DNA of 64,000 bases from Parashewanella sp049608225 (lineage in GTDB: Bacteria; Pseudomonadota; Gammaproteobacteria; Enterobacterales; Shewanellaceae). Every line of letters starts with the position of its first letter. Position 1 is the first letter of the stretch. Under the pieces are notes generated by a model. It searched no databases. It worked only from the letters and a program-made list of their open reading frames with translations, and had not been told where the DNA came from. The position numbers and the translations under genes were made by a program. The stretch covers positions 1 through 64,000 of the forward strand of contig JBMYXI010000008.1 of the NCBI GenBank assembly GCA_049608225.1. Reading direction: 5' to 3'. Below, piece by piece: positions 16,712-24,675 of this stretch.

Positions 16712-17920
16712 ATGCCTTCGAAATTTAAAATATTGTGGTTAAACGGTCCATTAAAGGGACGACAATTAGTTTTACCTGAAGGGAATTTTACTATCGGTCC
16801 TGACGGAGATGTGTTGGCCGTGCTAGAAAAGCAAGACCAACTCGATTTCACTGTTGATGATGATGGTATGCGTTTAACTACAGACGCTGAGGTGTGGATT
16901 TCAGGGAAGATGCAAACGGAACAAAGTGAGCTACTTTCTCAAAATGAAGTTATTGAAGTCGAGGGAATTGCGTTTGTATTAGGTGATGCAGATGAAGAAT
17001 TGACAATAATGTCAATTCCTAAACATAAAGTTACAGGGAAAAGTGCGTCTCATTGGCTACTGCTTGGTGTTTCAATTTTTTCAGCATTATTAATTTTTAT
17101 TTTATTAATTGATCCAGTGGAAGCGCCTCAGCATCAAACAACACCACAAGACTGGGTGGCTGAGCAGTTGAAAGATAATGAGTTAGATGGAATCAAAGCG
17201 ATTTGGGGCGACAACGGTGTTGTTACTTTTAATGGCTTTTGTGAAGATTCGGAGACGTTACAAAATTTCGTTGATAAGGTAAGAAATCACGGAATTTTAT
17301 TTATTGAACATGCCGAGTGTACCGATCAGCTTGTGATATATGTAAAGCAAGTGCTCGCACAAAATGGATTCAATAATGTCTCAGTTGAACAAAACTTGAC
17401 ACCGGGAAGTGTAACTATTTCTGGCGCAATCCATGCGGGGATCCAATGGGACAAAACAGTAACTATGCTGAAAGCGATACCAAGTTTAGTGAGTTGGCAT
17501 GTCATTAATGAATCTGGGGCGCAAATTAGACCACTAATCAACCGTTTGAGAGCAGAAAAAATCATTGAAAACTTGATGATAACTCAATTAAATGACTCAC
17601 TCGTTATCACTGGAGAGGTGAGCCAAGAAATAGAACAAAGAGTATTAGATATCGCTCACTCTTTAGAACAAATACGTAAAAATGGTATTAAAGTTGTTTT
17701 TCAAAATATACCAGTCAGAGAAGAAGTAAATCGAATATTAACATCAGCAGTTGTGAGTTATGGTGGGAATTCCGATGATCCATTTATAGAGCTATCGAGT
17801 GGGCTGCGACTATCGAAAGGCAGTGAATTAAGTAATGGTTACGTTGTTGAATTTATTGACGTGATTGGAATAGATTTAAATCAAAATGGGAAAATTATTC
17901 ATCTACCACTATTATTTTAG
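16712..17920 (+). CDS. sctD: T3SS outer inner-membrane ring protein SctD (SsaD type)
   Basis: This 402-residue protein is the size of SsaD (403). It has an N-terminal FHA-like cytoplasmic domain (about 1-105, beginning KILWLNGPLKGRQLVLPEG), one membrane span (about 110-133, HWLLLGVSIFSALLIFILL) and a periplasmic part with BON-like ring-building repeats. SctD forms the larger of the two inner-membrane rings and contacts the secretin. The position directly after sctC is the conserved one. Confidence 0.9.
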   Translation: MPSKFKILWLNGPLKGRQLVLPEGNFTIGPDGDVLAVLEKQDQLDFTVDDDGMRLTTDAEVWISGKMQTEQSELLSQNEVIEVEGIAFVLGDADEELTIMSIPKHKVTGKSASHWLLLGVSIFSALLIFILLIDPVEAPQHQTTPQDWVAEQLKDNELDGIKAIWGDNGVVTFNGFCEDSETLQNFVDKVRNHGILFIEHAECTDQLVIYVKQVLAQNGFNNVSVEQNLTPGSVTISGAIHAGIQWDKTVTMLKAIPSLVSWHVINESGAQIRPLINRLRAEKIIENLMITQLNDSLVITGEVSQEIEQRVLDIAHSLEQIRKNGIKVVFQNIPVREEVNRILTSAVVSYGGNSDDPFIELSSGLRLSKGSELSNGYVVEFIDVIGIDLNQNGKIIHLPLLF

Positions 17921-17944
17921 TGATGAAAGGTAAGAAGGTGAAAT

Positions 17945-18133
17945 ATGCCAAGAATTACAAAGCTTGAGGATGATATTAAATCGAAAGTTTATTCGATAGA
18001 AGAATATCAGAAAAAATTTGAGTTAATGACGACTCAGTTAGATGAGTCAGAGATACAAAACAAGTCAGATTATTATCAGGCGATTGACGCGGCAAAAGAA
18101 GTAATTGAATTACTTTATAAGCGACTTAAATAG
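17945..18133 (+). CDS. sctE: SctE/SsaE-like small T3SS chaperone
   Basis: This is a 62-residue, highly charged, helical protein. ITKLEDDI at the start and DYYQAIDAAKEVIELLYKRLK at the end match SsaE of SPI-2 (TRLEDLL, LLEAIEQAENIINIIYYRY). SsaE and its YscE/EscE relatives act as chaperones for the needle subunit or translocators. A GAAGGTG ribosome site precedes it. Its place after sctD is exactly that of ssaE. Confidence 0.75.
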   Translation: MPRITKLEDDIKSKVYSIEEYQKKFELMTTQLDESEIQNKSDYYQAIDAAKEVIELLYKRLK

Positions 18134-18168
18134 TTCTACGGATATTTATTTTAAGAAAAGGGTTGGTT

Positions 18169-18582
18169 ATGGATATATTTCAAGATTTAAAATCGGTTAT
18201 GAGTGATATCCAAAAACGGAAATCAGCCATAACAAGTCAATTGAGAGAGTTTCAAGGCTTGCAGGCTGAAATAAGAACATTAGCCCAGAGGGCAAAAACA
18301 GATGCTTCCGCTAGAGAAAAACTAGTGAGATTACAAAAAGCATTTCCTCAAGGTTTTCAAAAACAACAAGATCAAGTGTTAGATAAAGTTAGTGAACTCG
18401 GGCAAAACTTTAAAAAGCTTGAGGTAGAGTTTGCTGATATTGGGCATGTACCAAACGCACAAAAAACGATTGCAACGAAATCAGGTGATGAACCACTTGA
18501 AGAACAAGAGATAACAAAGGGCAGTATCAAGGAAAGTGAAAAGCCAAAAAATAAGAAGAAAAAGGTACACAGTTATCTTTAA
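18169..18582 (+). CDS. sseA: SseA-like chaperone of the filament protein
   Basis: This is a 137-residue, coiled-coil-rich protein. The stretch from about 15 to 90 is a long amphipathic helix pair. The tail (from about 100) is Glu/Lys-rich and ends in a run of five Lys within a basic stretch. In SPI-2 the gene between ssaE and sseB is sseA (108 residues), the chaperone that stabilises SseB and SseD. Position and fold character agree, but direct sequence similarity is faint and the basic tail is extra. The ATG at 18169 lies close behind AAAAGGG; a TTG at 18163 is not needed. Confidence 0.6.
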   Translation: MDIFQDLKSVMSDIQKRKSAITSQLREFQGLQAEIRTLAQRAKTDASAREKLVRLQKAFPQGFQKQQDQVLDKVSELGQNFKKLEVEFADIGHVPNAQKTIATKSGDEPLEEQEITKGSIKESEKPKNKKKKVHSYL

Positions 18583-18626
18583 TTCTTACTTTATAGATTA
18601 ACGACACATACAATGAGGTATAAGTC

Positions 18627-19199
18627 ATGTCTTCAATTATAGGTGGAACCAGCGGCTCTGGGGTAGTTTCCAATATCAATACCATAGATCCTTCAAAAGA
18701 AGGTGTCGCGCGTGAACAGGGCGATGGTGCTATATCTGCGGGCGTAGCAACATTATACAAAAGTATGAACATGTTTTCGGAGCAAGCGAACAACAATTAT
18801 CGTTTACTTAGAGAGAAAGCTAACCTTTCTAGACAGGCTGAATCAGCGTCAAATGAAGTAGATGAAGTTCTAGCGGGTGTGGAAAACAAAGGTAATACCG
18901 CAACAGGAACTGTTCCTGCGGATGTTGTTACATTTATGAAGCAGCATGCAATTACTGTTGACGGAATGAACATTGATGATTTTTTAAAGAAATATAAAAA
19001 TAAATTACCTAAAGCACAATTACAAGCGGTTAAAAATGCTTTGCAAACCTCTTCAAATGAAGCATCTGACTTTGTTTCTCAAAATCAATTAAGGTTACAG
19101 AAAATATTGCAGACCTATAACGTAACTGTTTCATTAATTAATAGCATGCAAACATTATTAGCCGAGATGAATAAAACGATTGCACAAAATATACGTTAA
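18627..19199 (+). CDS. sctA: EspA/SseB-type translocon filament protein
   Basis: This is a 190-residue secreted filament subunit. The segment VPADVVTFMKQHAITVDGMNIDDFLKKY, written here in parts, aligns with SseB (VPEDVIKYM, ILIDGMTIDDYMAKY). The following LQAVKNAL and SQNQLRLQKI match SseB LQAIKAAL and SQGQITIQKM. Length is close to SseB (196). In EPEC and Salmonella this protein extends the needle and links it to the host-membrane pore. There is no signal peptide, as expected for a T3SS substrate. The pore-forming partners SseC/SseD do not follow. Confidence 0.88.
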   Translation: MSSIIGGTSGSGVVSNINTIDPSKEGVAREQGDGAISAGVATLYKSMNMFSEQANNNYRLLREKANLSRQAESASNEVDEVLAGVENKGNTATGTVPADVVTFMKQHAITVDGMNIDDFLKKYKNKLPKAQLQAVKNALQTSSNEASDFVSQNQLRLQKILQTYNVTVSLINSMQTLLAEMNKTIAQNIR

Positions 19200-19210
19200 G
19201 ATTTTTAAAC

Positions 19211-19226
19211 TCAGGTTATCACCTGA
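19211..19226. promoter_or_regulatory. Palindrome TCAGGT-N4-ACCTGA, candidate operator (copy 2)
   Basis: The 6-bp arms are perfect, the spacer is TATC, and the half-sites are identical to those at 14791-14806. It lies 11 bases after the filament gene stop and 60 bases before the AraC gene start. It could also fold as a hairpin ending the filament transcript, but only three T follow it. Confidence 0.55.
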
Positions 19227-19285
19227 TTTCGTATTGCTTAATAAGCACTATAGTTATTGTAAGTTTTATATTGAGGTTTGATCTA

Positions 19286-19981
19286 ATGAGCGCAATTCAA
19301 ATCATTTTATTCAAACAATCAGGAAAGCTTCATTGTGAAAATGAAACGATAGATATTGAAGCGAATCAACTTGTCGTGACTGATGAAAATAGTAGTGCTA
19401 GTGCTTTTAGTAGGGATTGTTGGTTAAATGTCTATTGTTATCCTGGTGATTTACATGAACTTTACCATGAGGTCATTGACTTGGTCGGACCCGAAGATTG
19501 CAATCAATACCACTTGGGAGCATCAAAAACAATTCCAGTTAACGAGCAATTAGTTAGCGTAGTTGAACAATTGAGTAGCAATAAAAATGTGCTGATGAAA
19601 TTTTTGTTTATTTATTGTTTAAGTATGGATAATAAATTTTTTTCACAGCTTCTCAGATACTTTCTTGCTCATAACGATGAAGCTTTATCTTATTTAGAGA
19701 GCAACTTTATGAAACCTTGGTCGGTTTCAAAGTACGCTGAAAATTTAAATGTCGAAGTTAGAAAATTAAATTTTTTATTTTATCGAAATTATGGGAAATC
19801 AGCTAAACGTTGGCTATTAGAAAGACGGTTAAGTTATGCAAGAAAACAGCTTGTAATGACATCAAAAAAAGTTGCAGATATTGCTCTTGAAAGTGGTTTT
19901 AGTAATCAGGCGCATTTTGCTGATGCATTTAAGAAACAATATTTATGCAGTCCAACAGTTTTGAGATCTACAGTGACATAA
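19286..19981 (+). CDS. AraC-family regulator within the T3SS locus
   Basis: This 231-residue protein has a divergent N-terminal domain (about 1-125). A two-helix-turn-helix AraC domain occupies about 130-229; MKPWSVSKYAENLNVEVRKLNFLFYRN and KKVADIALESGFSNQAHFADAFKKQY, split here for length, are its two recognition regions. GAGG lies 9 bases before the ATG at 19286. SPI-2 has no gene here; other T3SS (ExsA/LcrF in Ysc systems) use AraC activators. It probably controls the needle operon directly downstream, which starts 11 bases after its stop, or other T3SS genes. A candidate operator lies upstream. Confidence 0.85.
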   Translation: MSAIQIILFKQSGKLHCENETIDIEANQLVVTDENSSASAFSRDCWLNVYCYPGDLHELYHEVIDLVGPEDCNQYHLGASKTIPVNEQLVSVVEQLSSNKNVLMKFLFIYCLSMDNKFFSQLLRYFLAHNDEALSYLESNFMKPWSVSKYAENLNVEVRKLNFLFYRNYGKSAKRWLLERRLSYARKQLVMTSKKVADIALESGFSNQAHFADAFKKQYLCSPTVLRSTVT

Positions 19982-19991
19982 GGAGGCTTTT

Positions 19992-20207
19992 ATGGACTTA
20001 AGTTCAGTTGTCTATCAGTTATCTCAACTTTCAGCTAAATCATCGAAAGATGTGCAAAGCAATATGCAAGAAGGCGATATTAATGATCCGCAAAAAATGC
20101 TAAAAGCACAGTTTGCAATACAACAATATTCGAATTTTGTTGGGTATGAAAGTGCAATTATCAAGGCAATTAAAGACATGATTCAAGGCGTAATCTCTAA
20201 AATATAA
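19992..20207 (+). CDS. sctF: T3SS needle subunit SctF (SsaG type)
   Basis: This 71-residue protein is the same length as SsaG. MDLSSVV at the start, KMLKAQFAIQQYSNF in the middle and AIIKAIKDMIQGVISKI at the end align almost without gaps to SsaG (MIKAQFALQQYSTF, SLIKMIKDMLSGIIAKI). Subunits polymerise into the needle. GGAGG lies 6 bases before the start. This is the clearest sequence link between the locus and SPI-2. Confidence 0.95.
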   Translation: MDLSSVVYQLSQLSAKSSKDVQSNMQEGDINDPQKMLKAQFAIQQYSNFVGYESAIIKAIKDMIQGVISKI

Positions 20208-20246
20208 CTATTCTTAATCTTATAATTATGGAAATAGGCACAAGTA

Positions 20247-20549
20247 ATGGAAAGTGAATATAAAAAATTACTGATTGAAACAGCAATTGCTGCAGCAAAT
20301 CATGGTTTAAAAAAACAAGCTTATGCAATTCTGCCTATTTTTGATGATGTAATAATAGATGAAGAAGATCGCAAAATATCAATGAGTGTGATTTATTTTG
20401 CTTTAAATGATGCGGCGAAAGCAGTTCGGGTACTTGAAACGTGTAATAGTGAGCCCGCACAGGCTCTACGAGTGCTATTCGAAAGCCCAGTTGCGAGTAA
20501 AAATCAAAAAGAAATCCTTACTCAAAAATTGGTTTCAGTAAGGCGATAA
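20247..20549 (+). CDS. sctG: SctG/SsaH-like needle chaperone
   Basis: This is a 100-residue helical protein with a TPR-like pattern (KKQAYAILPIFDDV, VIYFALNDAAKAVRVLETC, PAQALRVLFESP). The last segment resembles SsaH (AMALRLLFPAP). SsaH and YscG/EscG pair with the small SctE protein to keep the needle subunit unpolymerised. It sits between sctF and sctI, as ssaH does. It is somewhat longer than SsaH. Confidence 0.7.
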   Translation: MESEYKKLLIETAIAAANHGLKKQAYAILPIFDDVIIDEEDRKISMSVIYFALNDAAKAVRVLETCNSEPAQALRVLFESPVASKNQKEILTQKLVSVRR

Positions 20550-20561
20550 AAGGAGCTTATC

Positions 20562-20921
20562 ATGGATTTTTCGACGTTAAATCAGATCCAAAAACTTTCA
20601 TCAGAAAAGTTGAAACCAGTTAAAGAAGAACCTACCGCTCAACAGGACTTAGTAAATAAATTTCAAGAGTTGATGAATGTGGGTAAAGATGAGCTTGATA
20701 AAGCCAATGACTCTGTTGTTCATGGAACAGATGAAAAATTAATTAAGCAGCTACTGCCAACAGATCCAAGTAAAACCGATGCAATGGGAAACAGTATGTC
20801 TCCTTTGGCCGTCGTTGAGGCTCAAAAACACATCACCAATGCTGCTTTACAAGTTGATTTAATGGCAAAAGTAGCAGGTTCTTTATCTCAATCAATCAAT
20901 AAATTGGCGAGCATGCAATGA
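20562..20921 (+). CDS. sctI: T3SS inner rod protein SctI (SsaI type)
   Basis: This is a 119-residue protein. The C-terminal 45 residues (SPLAVVEAQKHITNAALQVDLMAKVAGSLSQSINKL, in parts) have the pattern of SctI/YscI rod proteins: a helix with a conserved Q...A..VDL..KV..S....N.L arrangement. The N-terminal half is extended compared with SsaI (82). SctI anchors the needle to the export gate. The stop overlaps the sctJ start (ATGA). Confidence 0.82.
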   Translation: MDFSTLNQIQKLSSEKLKPVKEEPTAQQDLVNKFQELMNVGKDELDKANDSVVHGTDEKLIKQLLPTDPSKTDAMGNSMSPLAVVEAQKHITNAALQVDLMAKVAGSLSQSINKLASMQ

Positions 20922-21640
20922 AGCTTAAAACTTTTTTACTATTATCGCTGGTTTTATTACTCACAGCTTGTAAAGTTGAGCTATATCGTGAATTGCCTCA
21001 AGATGAAGCAAACCAAATGGTGGCGTTGCTACGGCTTAATAATATTGATGCTGAAACAGATATCGACCCCAAGTCAGGTATGGCCACCTTAATGATTGAC
21101 GAGAATAAGTTCATCAATGCTGTTGCATTGTTGCGTCAAAATGGCTTTCCCAAGCCTAAATATATGGGCATAGAGGATTTATTTCCTTCGGGACAATTGG
21201 TTACTTCACCAGCTCAAGAAGAAGCAAAAATAAGTTACTTGAAAGAACAGCAACTTGAGCGAACATTGTCAAATATGGAGGGGGTTATCAGTGCAAGAGT
21301 ATCAATCGCAGATCCCACTCAAGAAGATCAATTCCAGGCGCAACAGCAAAAATCAGCATCTGTGTACATAAAATATTCTCCGCAAGCGAATTTAAAAACC
21401 CAAGAAAATCAAATAAAAAGCTTAATTCAAAATGCAGTACCAGGGCTAACTTACGAAAGAATTACTGTGTTCTTGCAAGCGGCAAATTACGGTTATCAAT
21501 CAGCTTTACCGACTCAAACACAGAGTGAATGGAAGCACATAATAGCTAAGATTGAAGATAATAAGATCATGATCTTAATTGGGTTATCTGTGATTTTGCT
21601 TATTAGTATTATTGGTTTTGCATGGTTAAGACGGAAGTAA
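20918..21640 (+). CDS. sctJ: T3SS inner-membrane ring lipoprotein SctJ (SsaJ type)
   Basis: This 240-residue protein has a lipoprotein signal with lipobox LLTAC (Cys18) and the YscJ/FliF ring-building region (ELPQDEANQMVALLRLNNIDA, and EGVISARVSIADP, in parts). A C-terminal membrane span (about 211-233) is followed by RRK. It forms the inner of the two inner-membrane rings. Its length is typical (SsaJ 249). Confidence 0.95.
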   Translation: MKLKTFLLLSLVLLLTACKVELYRELPQDEANQMVALLRLNNIDAETDIDPKSGMATLMIDENKFINAVALLRQNGFPKPKYMGIEDLFPSGQLVTSPAQEEAKISYLKEQQLERTLSNMEGVISARVSIADPTQEDQFQAQQQKSASVYIKYSPQANLKTQENQIKSLIQNAVPGLTYERITVFLQAANYGYQSALPTQTQSEWKHIIAKIEDNKIMILIGLSVILLISIIGFAWLRRK

Positions 21641-21674
21641 ACTTAACAAAAATATATGGGGTGGTGAGGACGTT

Positions 21675-22340
21675 ATGGTTTCAGATTTTTTCTCTGTTGA
21701 ATCGGATGGATACTCTGAGATTAGGGATCTTTATCAGTTGATATGGCAGCCCTTGTTAACGATGCATCCCAGTTGGTGGCAGAAGCTTGAATTAGATCAA
21801 TGGCAAGATCGCTATCAACAAGGCACCATTTTAGGAAATAGAATTGAAAAACTGGTAGTGACTCGTAGAGGTATTATTAATGAGTCATTACCTAAAAACA
21901 TTACTCAACAACAAAAACAGTTGCTTAATTCTCGATCACGAATGCCAGAATTAACGTCTATATTAGGCATTTTTTGTTTGAATTGCCCAGAGTACCTTTC
22001 TTTAAAGTCTTTTAGAAAAGAATTAGAAGAGCTGATTTCCCCAGAACAAATACAACAAGCTTGGGCGCTATGGCCTCAAAGACCAACTAAGGGGTTTAGT
22101 CATGTTTTTGAAGGAGTAACGCCTGAGTTATTAATAAGCACCTCTCAAAAAATTGCAATAGCCTTGCTTAGTAGTGATCAAAGTTTGAATGATAATGTAA
22201 TTTGGAAAGCGGTTTCAATGACTTTACCTATCGATGACTTTGCACAAGAATCGGACGAGTTGAAAGAGTTCATCGAAAAATTAAAACAAGAGTCATTTGA
22301 AATACAGCGTTGGTTGATTCGATTGGAGCGCTTACTATGA
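21675..22340 (+). CDS. sctK: T3SS sorting-platform protein SctK (YscK/OrgA-type)
   Basis: This is a 221-residue soluble protein between sctJ and sctL, the place of SctK and of the small unnamed SPI-2 gene between ssaJ and ssaK. WQPLLTMHPSWW near the start and the helical C-terminal half fit the SctK family, which is poorly conserved. SctK links the cytoplasmic platform (SctQ, SctL) to the inner-membrane ring. GGTGAGGA precedes the ATG. Its stop overlaps the sctL ATG. The call rests mainly on position. Confidence 0.7.
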   Translation: MVSDFFSVESDGYSEIRDLYQLIWQPLLTMHPSWWQKLELDQWQDRYQQGTILGNRIEKLVVTRRGIINESLPKNITQQQKQLLNSRSRMPELTSILGIFCLNCPEYLSLKSFRKELEELISPEQIQQAWALWPQRPTKGFSHVFEGVTPELLISTSQKIAIALLSSDQSLNDNVIWKAVSMTLPIDDFAQESDELKEFIEKLKQESFEIQRWLIRLERLL

Positions 22341-23020
22341 ATCCTTTTAAAATAGATATATATCCCTGTGAAGTTCAACGTTGGGATGATGATTTCATAC
22401 CTGCCGAAATGATTAGCAAATCTGAAGAACTGCAAGACATGGAAGCCCAAGTTAAGCAGCGCATTCAAGAGTCACTACGTGCAGCCCATCAACAAAGAGA
22501 AGATGCAAAAGAGCAGGCAAGAAAGATAGTTGAAAATGCAAGAATCGAAGCAAATGAAAAAATGGTTCAATGGCGTGAAGAGGCGCATCAACAAGCTGCT
22601 GATGATGCCATTCAATGGGTAAAAAATGAAGCTGAATTTGAAGCGTCTCTTTTATCTGAGCTTAAACATACGATATCTGAGCAAATATATGCAGTTATAA
22701 AGCATTGGGCTACCGATCAAAATATCGCTCCAATCGTTGCTGGCCGATTAACTGATGAAGTGCTTGAAAAAGTAGGAACTGACTCAGTAACAATGATGGT
22801 TTCAACGGCTGATTATAAAAAAATTTCTGAAACACTTGGAGATCAACTTGTTATAAAGGTTGACTCTTCTTTAGAACCAAACTGTGCGGAGTTACACTCA
22901 AAGGCGTTAACAGCACAAATTGATTTAAGTGCCCACATGAATGCTTTGTTAGAGGCATTCGTAGTGAAATCAGATAAGTTGGCATTAGATCATATTTCTG
23001 ACGAGCTAGAAGCCTCATAA
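22337..23020 (+). CDS. sctL: T3SS stator protein SctL (SsaK type)
   Basis: This 227-residue protein resembles FliH and the peripheral stalk of F-type ATPases. It has an N-terminal region, then a long charged coiled coil (about 30-100, rich in Gln, Glu, Ala and Arg), then a globular end (about 110-225). SctL binds the ATPase SctN and the platform protein SctQ. The ATG at 22337 overlaps the sctK stop; a longer reading from 22310 is unsupported. Length matches SsaK (224). Confidence 0.9.
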   Translation: MNPFKIDIYPCEVQRWDDDFIPAEMISKSEELQDMEAQVKQRIQESLRAAHQQREDAKEQARKIVENARIEANEKMVQWREEAHQQAADDAIQWVKNEAEFEASLLSELKHTISEQIYAVIKHWATDQNIAPIVAGRLTDEVLEKVGTDSVTMMVSTADYKKISETLGDQLVIKVDSSLEPNCAELHSKALTAQIDLSAHMNALLEAFVVKSDKLALDHISDELEAS

Positions 23021-23042
23021 TGAGATTATGGAGGAGTGATAA

Positions 23043-24074
23043 ATGATGCGAGTCGATGGTGCAACTAACGTAAACTTGAATACCCTTCAAGAAACTAATG
23101 GCCCACATGGTCAAGTCTCCCCTGCACACAATACTGCAGCACTTGCCGCAGCTGAATTTGCTGAAATCGAAGCTGAATCAATGAATCAAGCCATTGATGA
23201 TTTGAGTATGGGGGCTGCAAATTACCTTAAAAAATTATTAAGCAAAGACCAAGATGAAGTATCGCAAGTCAACACTTTGAAAGATATGGTTGCTGATCTT
23301 GATGGCGAGCAAGGAGAAAGTATAAGCAAGATGGCAGCAAGTTTAGCAGAATTGGGCGATGCGGATGCCATTATGGCTCAGATTGAGTCAATGGGCATGG
23401 ATAACGGTAACGTCATGATGTTACTGGCAGGCGTTATCTCCTCCGCAGGAATGAGTGACGCAGTACGAGAAAAGTTACGTAAAAAACTACAGGAATTGTT
23501 AGGAGAAGAAGGGGCTGAGCTCGCGTTAATCGCTTCGATGGAAGGACTACCGCTTGATCAATCAGGGCTTAGTTCGCTCAAAAATTTATATCAGCGTGCA
23601 GCAAGAGGAGATGCGGGTTTAGCAAAATGGTTTAGTTTGCTTAAAGATATGCCAGAACGTAGAAAACGTATTCGAGTTTTGCTCAGAGCGCTATCGAGTT
23701 CACTACATGACGATAACACTGGTTCGGATATGGTTAAACTTATTTCTGTTATCGATGATTTACGTCGTTTGCTGATCTTTTTGAGCATAGAAGAACACTG
23801 TAAAGCGCTAGGAAGAGCCTGCCATATCGAAGAGCAGGGTGTGTTAACAGTGACTTTAGATCTAGTCGAGCAATCATGGGTATACAACGAGTGGTTAGAA
23901 GATAAGTTAAATGAATTATCCGTGCCAGCGGATAAGCGAATTAATTTTATGAGGTTATGGCGAGAATTACTCGTTCAATTGCCTGATAAATGTTTTAGAG
24001 ATCCAGAGCAACAAGAGCATATTACCGACGCCATGATGAGTTTACTTGACTTGTGGTGTGAAGACGAAGAATAA
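23043..24074 (+). CDS. sctW: T3SS gatekeeper SctW (SsaL/SepL type)
   Basis: This 343-residue protein matches SsaL (338) in length and has the HrpJ/YopN/SepL domain. The N-terminal 60 residues are disordered and probably act as an export-control segment; the rest is helical. LLAGVISSAGMSDAVREKLRKKLQELL and RALSSSLHDD, in parts, are typical. It holds back effectors until translocators have been exported, acting with the SpiC-like and SsaM-like proteins here. GGAGG lies before ATG 23043. A 238-bp gap follows, so this may end the first transcript. Confidence 0.85.
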   Translation: MMRVDGATNVNLNTLQETNGPHGQVSPAHNTAALAAAEFAEIEAESMNQAIDDLSMGAANYLKKLLSKDQDEVSQVNTLKDMVADLDGEQGESISKMAASLAELGDADAIMAQIESMGMDNGNVMMLLAGVISSAGMSDAVREKLRKKLQELLGEEGAELALIASMEGLPLDQSGLSSLKNLYQRAARGDAGLAKWFSLLKDMPERRKRIRVLLRALSSSLHDDNTGSDMVKLISVIDDLRRLLIFLSIEEHCKALGRACHIEEQGVLTVTLDLVEQSWVYNEWLEDKLNELSVPADKRINFMRLWRELLVQLPDKCFRDPEQQEHITDAMMSLLDLWCEDEE

Positions 24075-24312
24075 GCATTAAAACATAATGACCTTTTGCT
24101 CAAGCTTATAAGGGAATGACCTTTCTGCCTTGATTCGTCTTGAGGCATTTATATTGAAAAAGCTACGAATCCAACTCTTTGGATGATTTTCATTAGATAT
24201 TAAGTAATAACTCAAAGATTATTAAGTAAAAGTTTATCGTTTTTCTTTATTAGTCCTAAGATTAATGAAGGCAAAAAGTGTTTTCACTGAGAATTCCAAC
24301 TAGATAAATATT
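24075..24312. promoter_or_regulatory. Gap inside the T3SS gene run, with direct repeats
   Basis: Neighbouring genes in this locus are mostly a few bases apart, so a 238-bp gap suggests a second promoter. AATGACCTTT occurs at 24087-24096 and again at 24115-24124, 28 bp apart. TGCCT and AGGCA near 24127-24149 form a weak hairpin. No ORF is seen. The repeats could be sites for an activator such as the AraC protein, which is a guess. Confidence 0.4.
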
Positions 24313-24675
24313 ATGGACTTAAGGTCATCAAGAAATTTAGAAGAATTATTCCGATTGCTGAATCATTGGCCTGTGAAGTTAGATGATCAAATGGAGTATC
24401 ACTGGCCACCTTTCGGTTTGATGTTAGAGATTAAGGATGAGCGACTATTAATGACGTCTTGGCTTTTAGAAACGGAAATCGAAGACTTAAAGTTATGGAT
24501 TGAGCGATGTCATCCTCAAGCATTCTTGGGTATTCCACAACGTTTATTTCTCATTAAGAAGAAATTAATGATCAGCTGCTTATCACCAAGTGAAAGTGAA
24601 GGACGAGACTGGTATCAGATCGTTAAACTACAACAGCAATTTTTAACTAAAGTAAATCGTGGGGGCCAGTTTTGA
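24313..24675 (+). CDS. ssaM: SsaM-like T3SS export-switch protein
   Basis: This 120-residue soluble protein matches SsaM (122) in size. AFLGIPQRLFLIKKKLMISCLSP matches SsaM AFQGIPQRLFLLRDGLAMSCSPP, shown here in parts only: the GIPQRLFL block is identical. SsaM binds the gatekeeper SsaL and is needed to export translocators before effectors. It has the conserved position before sctV, and its stop overlaps the sctV start codon. Confidence 0.85.
   Translation: MDLRSSRNLEELFRLLNHWPVKLDDQMEYHWPPFGLMLEIKDERLLMTSWLLETEIEDLKLWIERCHPQAFLGIPQRLFLIKKKLMISCLSPSESEGRDWYQIVKLQQQFLTKVNRGGQF

Noticed and set aside
19211..19226. Palindrome read only as the filament gene terminator
   Set aside because: Only three T follow it, and the identical arms at 14791-14806 sit where no terminator is needed. 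A double role is still possible.
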